Of a DNA stretch of 64,000 nucleotides, positions 60,800 to 64,000 are shown one piece after another (position 1 is the first letter of the stretch; each line of letters begins with the position of its first letter). Location: the NCBI GenBank assembly GCA_018907035.1, contig JACCIC010000188.1, forward strand, positions 27,501 through 91,500, given 5' to 3'. The notes under the pieces are model-generated. The model was not told the DNA's origin. It saw only the letters and a program-made list of their open reading frames with translations, and made no database searches. This DNA is from Sycobia sp. Sy_11 (Eukaryota; Arthropoda; Insecta; Hymenoptera; Epichrysomallidae). Made by a program: the position numbers and the translations under genes.

Positions 60800-61353
60800 T
60801 TGTTTTTATTATTTTTATTTTGTATTATTATTATTTTTATTTTTACTACTTTTAATATTTAATCTAATTTATTGTTAATAGTAAGTTTTATCTCAGATTC
60901 TTCAGGGGTGGTTGTAAACAGACAGTTTGATTACTGTTATTTTAGTAATATATATTACAGTATCAAGACTGTAAGCCCGATATAAATATTTATTAATTTA
61001 TGTTCCAAGTATATATATATTTTTGGAACTACTTGTAAATTCTCTAGAATACAGTTTATAATTATTTTTATTGTTATTAATTTTTAATCTAATTTAGTTT
61101 TATTGTTAGTAGTAATTTCAATTTCAGATTCTTTGGTTTGATTATAAAAAGTCTAACTCTCATTATATTAGTATAATATATTATTGTACAAAGACTGTAA
61201 AACAGATAAAAATATTTATTAATTTAAACCTAATACAAATGTATTAAAATATTAGATGTACAAAAAAATACTTTTTATGAATTGAGTAGTTAATTCAATA
61301 TAATAAGATAATAAAGTTTAATTTTGAATGAGTAATAAAGTATGTATTTATAG
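60800..61353 (+). other. DHX8 intron 2, right end
   Basis: AT-rich, with two similar stretches (about 60830-60985 and 61060-61225, both containing TTTTTAATCTAATTT-like text and AGACTGTAA). Ends with acceptor TATTTATAG at 61353. Confidence 0.5.
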
Positions 61354-61658
61354 GAGTGAATTACCGGAATTCGATAGTGATACAGGAATGTTACCTCGTG
61401 AAGGTGATGAAGAAGAAGATGTGGAAATCGAGCTCGTTGAAGAAGAACCTCCTTTTCTTCATGGGCATGGTAGAGCCCTTGGAGATTTAAGTCCTGTTAG
61501 AATTGTAAAAAATCCGGATGGTTCTCTAGCTCAAGCAGCAATGATGCAAAGTGCTCTAGCTAAAGAGCGTCGAGAACAAAAAATGCTTCAAAGAGAACAG
61601 GAAATTGATTCTGTCCCAGCTAATCATACTAAAAATTGGATTGATCCTCTTCCAGATG
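61354..61658 (+). CDS. DHX8: DHX8 pre-helicase exon
   Basis: Third DHX8 exon. One G after the acceptor TATTTATAG completes the Arg codon begun at 29130, and the frame reads [61 protein letters not shown] and NWIDPLPD, the highly conserved stretch just before the DEAH helicase core. The donor is G|GTAAAC at 61658/61659, phase 1. The intronic extension stays open for a few codons after DPLPD and is not part of the protein. The next exon should start by completing an Ala codon followed by Glu-Gly. It is not within the remaining 2.3 kb. The exon lies 32,223 nt from its predecessor. Confidence 0.92.
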
Positions 61659-62685
61659 GTAAACAAAATTTAATTGACAAAATAAATAACATTTTTTTTT
61701 AATAATACCTTTTCTCTCAATCTAAATGAGAATAGGAATGCGCAAATTATTTTTGGATCAAGTTTTGATCATTTGAATTGGTAAATTAGGAATTAAGGGA
61801 ATTGTTCAGTTGTTGGCTACACTGAGAGAAATGTTAATGTCTGGTGGTATAAATCTGTACGCTAATGCAGTATGTGTTTTTGACACTATCGTGATATTTG
61901 TTCGATACCAATATAGTATACAGTAAATATCAGAAATACATTAAGCGTTCATCGTACGTTTCTATTGACATCAGTAAGTAGAAAATGCAAATTGGTAATT
62001 ATCGCGGCATGGAGAAACATCGGGTCGTAGTACCAGTATCATCCGAATTCATTTCTTTCAAGGAATTAGAATCGGTTTAGGAAACCTATGGAGATTGACA
62101 CACACGAAGGTACTCGTGCGAACTGATACCTTATTTGAGTAAAAACAGAAAACTCCCTAAACTAGTAGTGCTTGATAAGGGTAGACTGGTTTCCAGGGGT
62201 AGCAGCTAATCTGCCCAGGGCTAAACTTACATGAAAGTCATAAATTTGTGGAGATATGCCTGTGGAAATGTGCTTTAAGTTGACAAATGCAATGAGTAAT
62301 AAAATCTACATGATCGTGAACGAATGCCACACCTGATGGTATCTCTTGAGAAGTTGAAGATTATGAAACTAATCAACAAGGTTTTTACAGCGATAAATCT
62401 ATTACGAATGTTCTTTAGATGGTTTAGAGAAATTGACCTATCCATAAGGTTATCATGAAGAGAAGTATTTAGGATAGTCTCATTCTTGATCTAAATAAAC
62501 CATTAATGCTGATACTTTTGATCCGATTTAATTATTTTTTATTTAATAATAAAAATGTGCCTTTTAACTTTTATAAATACTTATTTTTGTTTAAAATTAT
62601 CCCGTACACAACTTTTATATGAAAAATATTTTATAATAAAATAAAATAGTTTTGAAACTAATGATGAAAAATTACTAAGAGAAGC
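61659..62685 (+). other. DHX8 intron 3, start
   Basis: Donor GTAAAC, then mixed sequence. 61.8-62.4 kb is a little GC-richer but has no recognised coding or repeat signal. Confidence 0.45.
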
Positions 62686-62885
62686 CGAATATGGCTCGAT
62701 CGCTAGAGCGAAAGTTTAGTAATTCGTTGATCCTAGTCCAATTCGAGGTCTAGGCCGATTGATACAAATATCGCCGTAACAATTTACATCTGTTTTGTTT
62801 ACAAATATATCGTAGAGCTTCGTCACTTTTTAGCATCAACAGTGGGCAGTATAAATAGAGTATGTCAAATAAGATAACAAAATTT
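62686..62885 (+). mobile_element. tRNA-derived SINE, copy 3
   Basis: ATGGCTCGATCGCTAGAGCG holds the A-box-like part, AGTCCAATTCGAGGTC the decayed B box, then GGCCGATTGATACAAATATC and a TATAAATAGAGTATGTCAAA tail as in the other two copies. It is the most diverged of the three. Confidence 0.8.
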
Positions 62886-62889
62886 AAAA

Positions 62890-63889
62890 AACAGCATATT
62901 TTGTATTCTATTTTATAATAAAATAATATTTTTCAAACCTTCTTCAATTCTGAGAATTTAAGATGTTATTCTAAGTATTCTCAGCTACCAGGTAGTGCAA
63001 AGAAAAATTGTAATTAAGACTAAGTGATTTGAACTAGGTTTTTCTAAATGGTGTTTATGTATATAATCCTAATACAGAACTTCTGAATTTGGTGGAAATG
63101 ATTTACATATTTTTATTATGTGTGTGAAACTATAAGCTTCATGGGATGGAAAGTTTAGAGTTTAATATTGGTATTAATGGGTTTTTGTTGTGTAACTTCA
63201 GAGAACGGCCTGAATCCAGTTAAAGATGTGCAATTTTGAAATAAACTAAAGTAGATATTTAAACGACCATTACTTATACGGATGGTCTATAATGAGTATT
63301 AAATCAAATATAGATAAAAACATTAACGCCTGAGATTTTTTATTCAAATGGCGATTTTTTACATGTATTTTTAATTAAATATTGTATTAAGTAATATTTA
63401 AAAAAATTTATCATAATAATTACATTACCATCTTTGTAATACCCAATAATGGATGTTACGTCAGAAGCATACCTATGGTAAATACGCAAAGAAACAACAT
63501 TTGTCTTAGAAAATGTTATAACGGTGACTCGACCGAGCATGTATTGCTAGAATGTAATATTCTGAAAAACTTCGGACATATCGCGAACAAATTTTGTGCG
63601 CTATTAAAACATGGTATTACTGAGAAAATAAACCTAGTGAGTAATAGGAAATCCGATCTGATAATTGTAAATATTAGTCTTCGTTAAATGAATGCTTGCA
63701 TTTATTGTTTTCAAATATTCAATTTTATTCCATTTCTATGATTTATCTTCTGTGATTATTAAATGTGAAATTTTTCATTACAAAATATTACTGATTTTAG
63801 TGTAGTTTTTTGTTTAGTATATTAGCGAACTAGTGTATAACATAAATATAAGTTCGAAAAAACAAAAATCTCCAGTAACATGTATAGTA
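62890..63889. other. AT-rich stretch with a weak LINE-like scrap
   Basis: 63475-63687 on the plus strand reads CYNGDSTEHVLLECNILKNF, which resembles the Cys/His tail of an R1- or jockey-type reverse transcriptase (C....TEH.LLEC). No RT core is visible, so this is tentative. Nothing else recognised. Confidence 0.35.
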
Positions 63890-64000
63890 TCAGGTATGTG
63901 AATAAGTCTTTCCCGTTTTTTTTCAAATTTTGAGCCTTTATTGTGAAAAAATGGTTACAAATGAATTATTGAAAGTATTGGCCATCGCTAGCTACAACTT
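63890..64000 (-). mobile_element. Mariner copy 4, cut by the window edge
   Basis: Starts TCAGGTATGTGAATAAGTC after TA (63888-63889) and is identical by eye to the first 111 bp of copy 2, that is its 3' end, including the last transposase codons. The rest lies outside. Confidence 0.95.

Noticed and set aside
61659..64000. Next DHX8 exon
   Set aside because: I looked for an Ala-Glu-Gly start followed by helicase motifs after an AG and found none. It must be further right.

Overview
This is eukaryotic, AT-rich insect DNA, most likely from a hymenopteran and plausibly an ant. Three things point there: short split coding exons with GT-AG borders, whose peptides read like insect DHX8; many mariner, R1-like, copia, gypsy, piggyBac and Penelope-type remains; and very long dinucleotide arrays. 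The assignment is by recognition only, because no database search was possible.

Only one host gene is well supported. Three plus-strand exons at 10077-10428, 28892-29130 and 61354-61658 encode consecutive parts of the spliceosomal DEAH-box helicase DHX8/Prp22: the S1 RNA-binding domain, then the conserved linker up to just before the helicase core. Reading phases agree across both junctions (0/0, then 2+1). The introns are 18,463 and 32,223 nt, and a third intron runs off the right edge. Upstream N-terminal exons and the helicase core are not in the window. A broken minus-strand piece resembling BTAF1/Mot1 lies at about 3.6-4.0 kb.

Almost everything else is transposon-derived. 0-10 kb: two decayed mariners, the BTAF1-like fragment, a palindrome-rich repeat, two related LTRs sitting in AT and AC microsatellites, a nearly intact mariner and a copia-type LTR. 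Intron 1 (10.4-28.9 kb): a tRNA-derived SINE, a 4.5-kb R1-like LINE, a Ty3/gypsy element, a Penelope terminal repeat, a mariner, a copia scrap and an unexplained hairpin-rich block. Intron 2 (29.1-61.4 kb): a 2-kb inverted repeat, an R1 fragment, two GC-rich LTR copies, a copia element interrupted by a SINE, a piggyBac remnant, a head-to-head 60-bp minisatellite, two more copies of the palindromic repeat, an internally deleted gypsy element, Penelope and gypsy debris, and a cluster of mariners. 61.7-64 kb: a SINE, a weak LINE-like scrap and the end of another mariner.

The most interesting patterns are these: LTR elements that repeatedly lie inside dinucleotide arrays with ATAT flanks; an interspersed palindromic repeat whose one end always abuts a microsatellite; mariner copies sharing the same nonsense codon; a GATGGCGYC motif about 35 nt from the end of several different mariners; a hairpin with paired base changes at Penelope ends that resembles a hammerhead core; and a head-to-head minisatellite. 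No bacterial-type system, CRISPR array or intact autonomous transposase was found.
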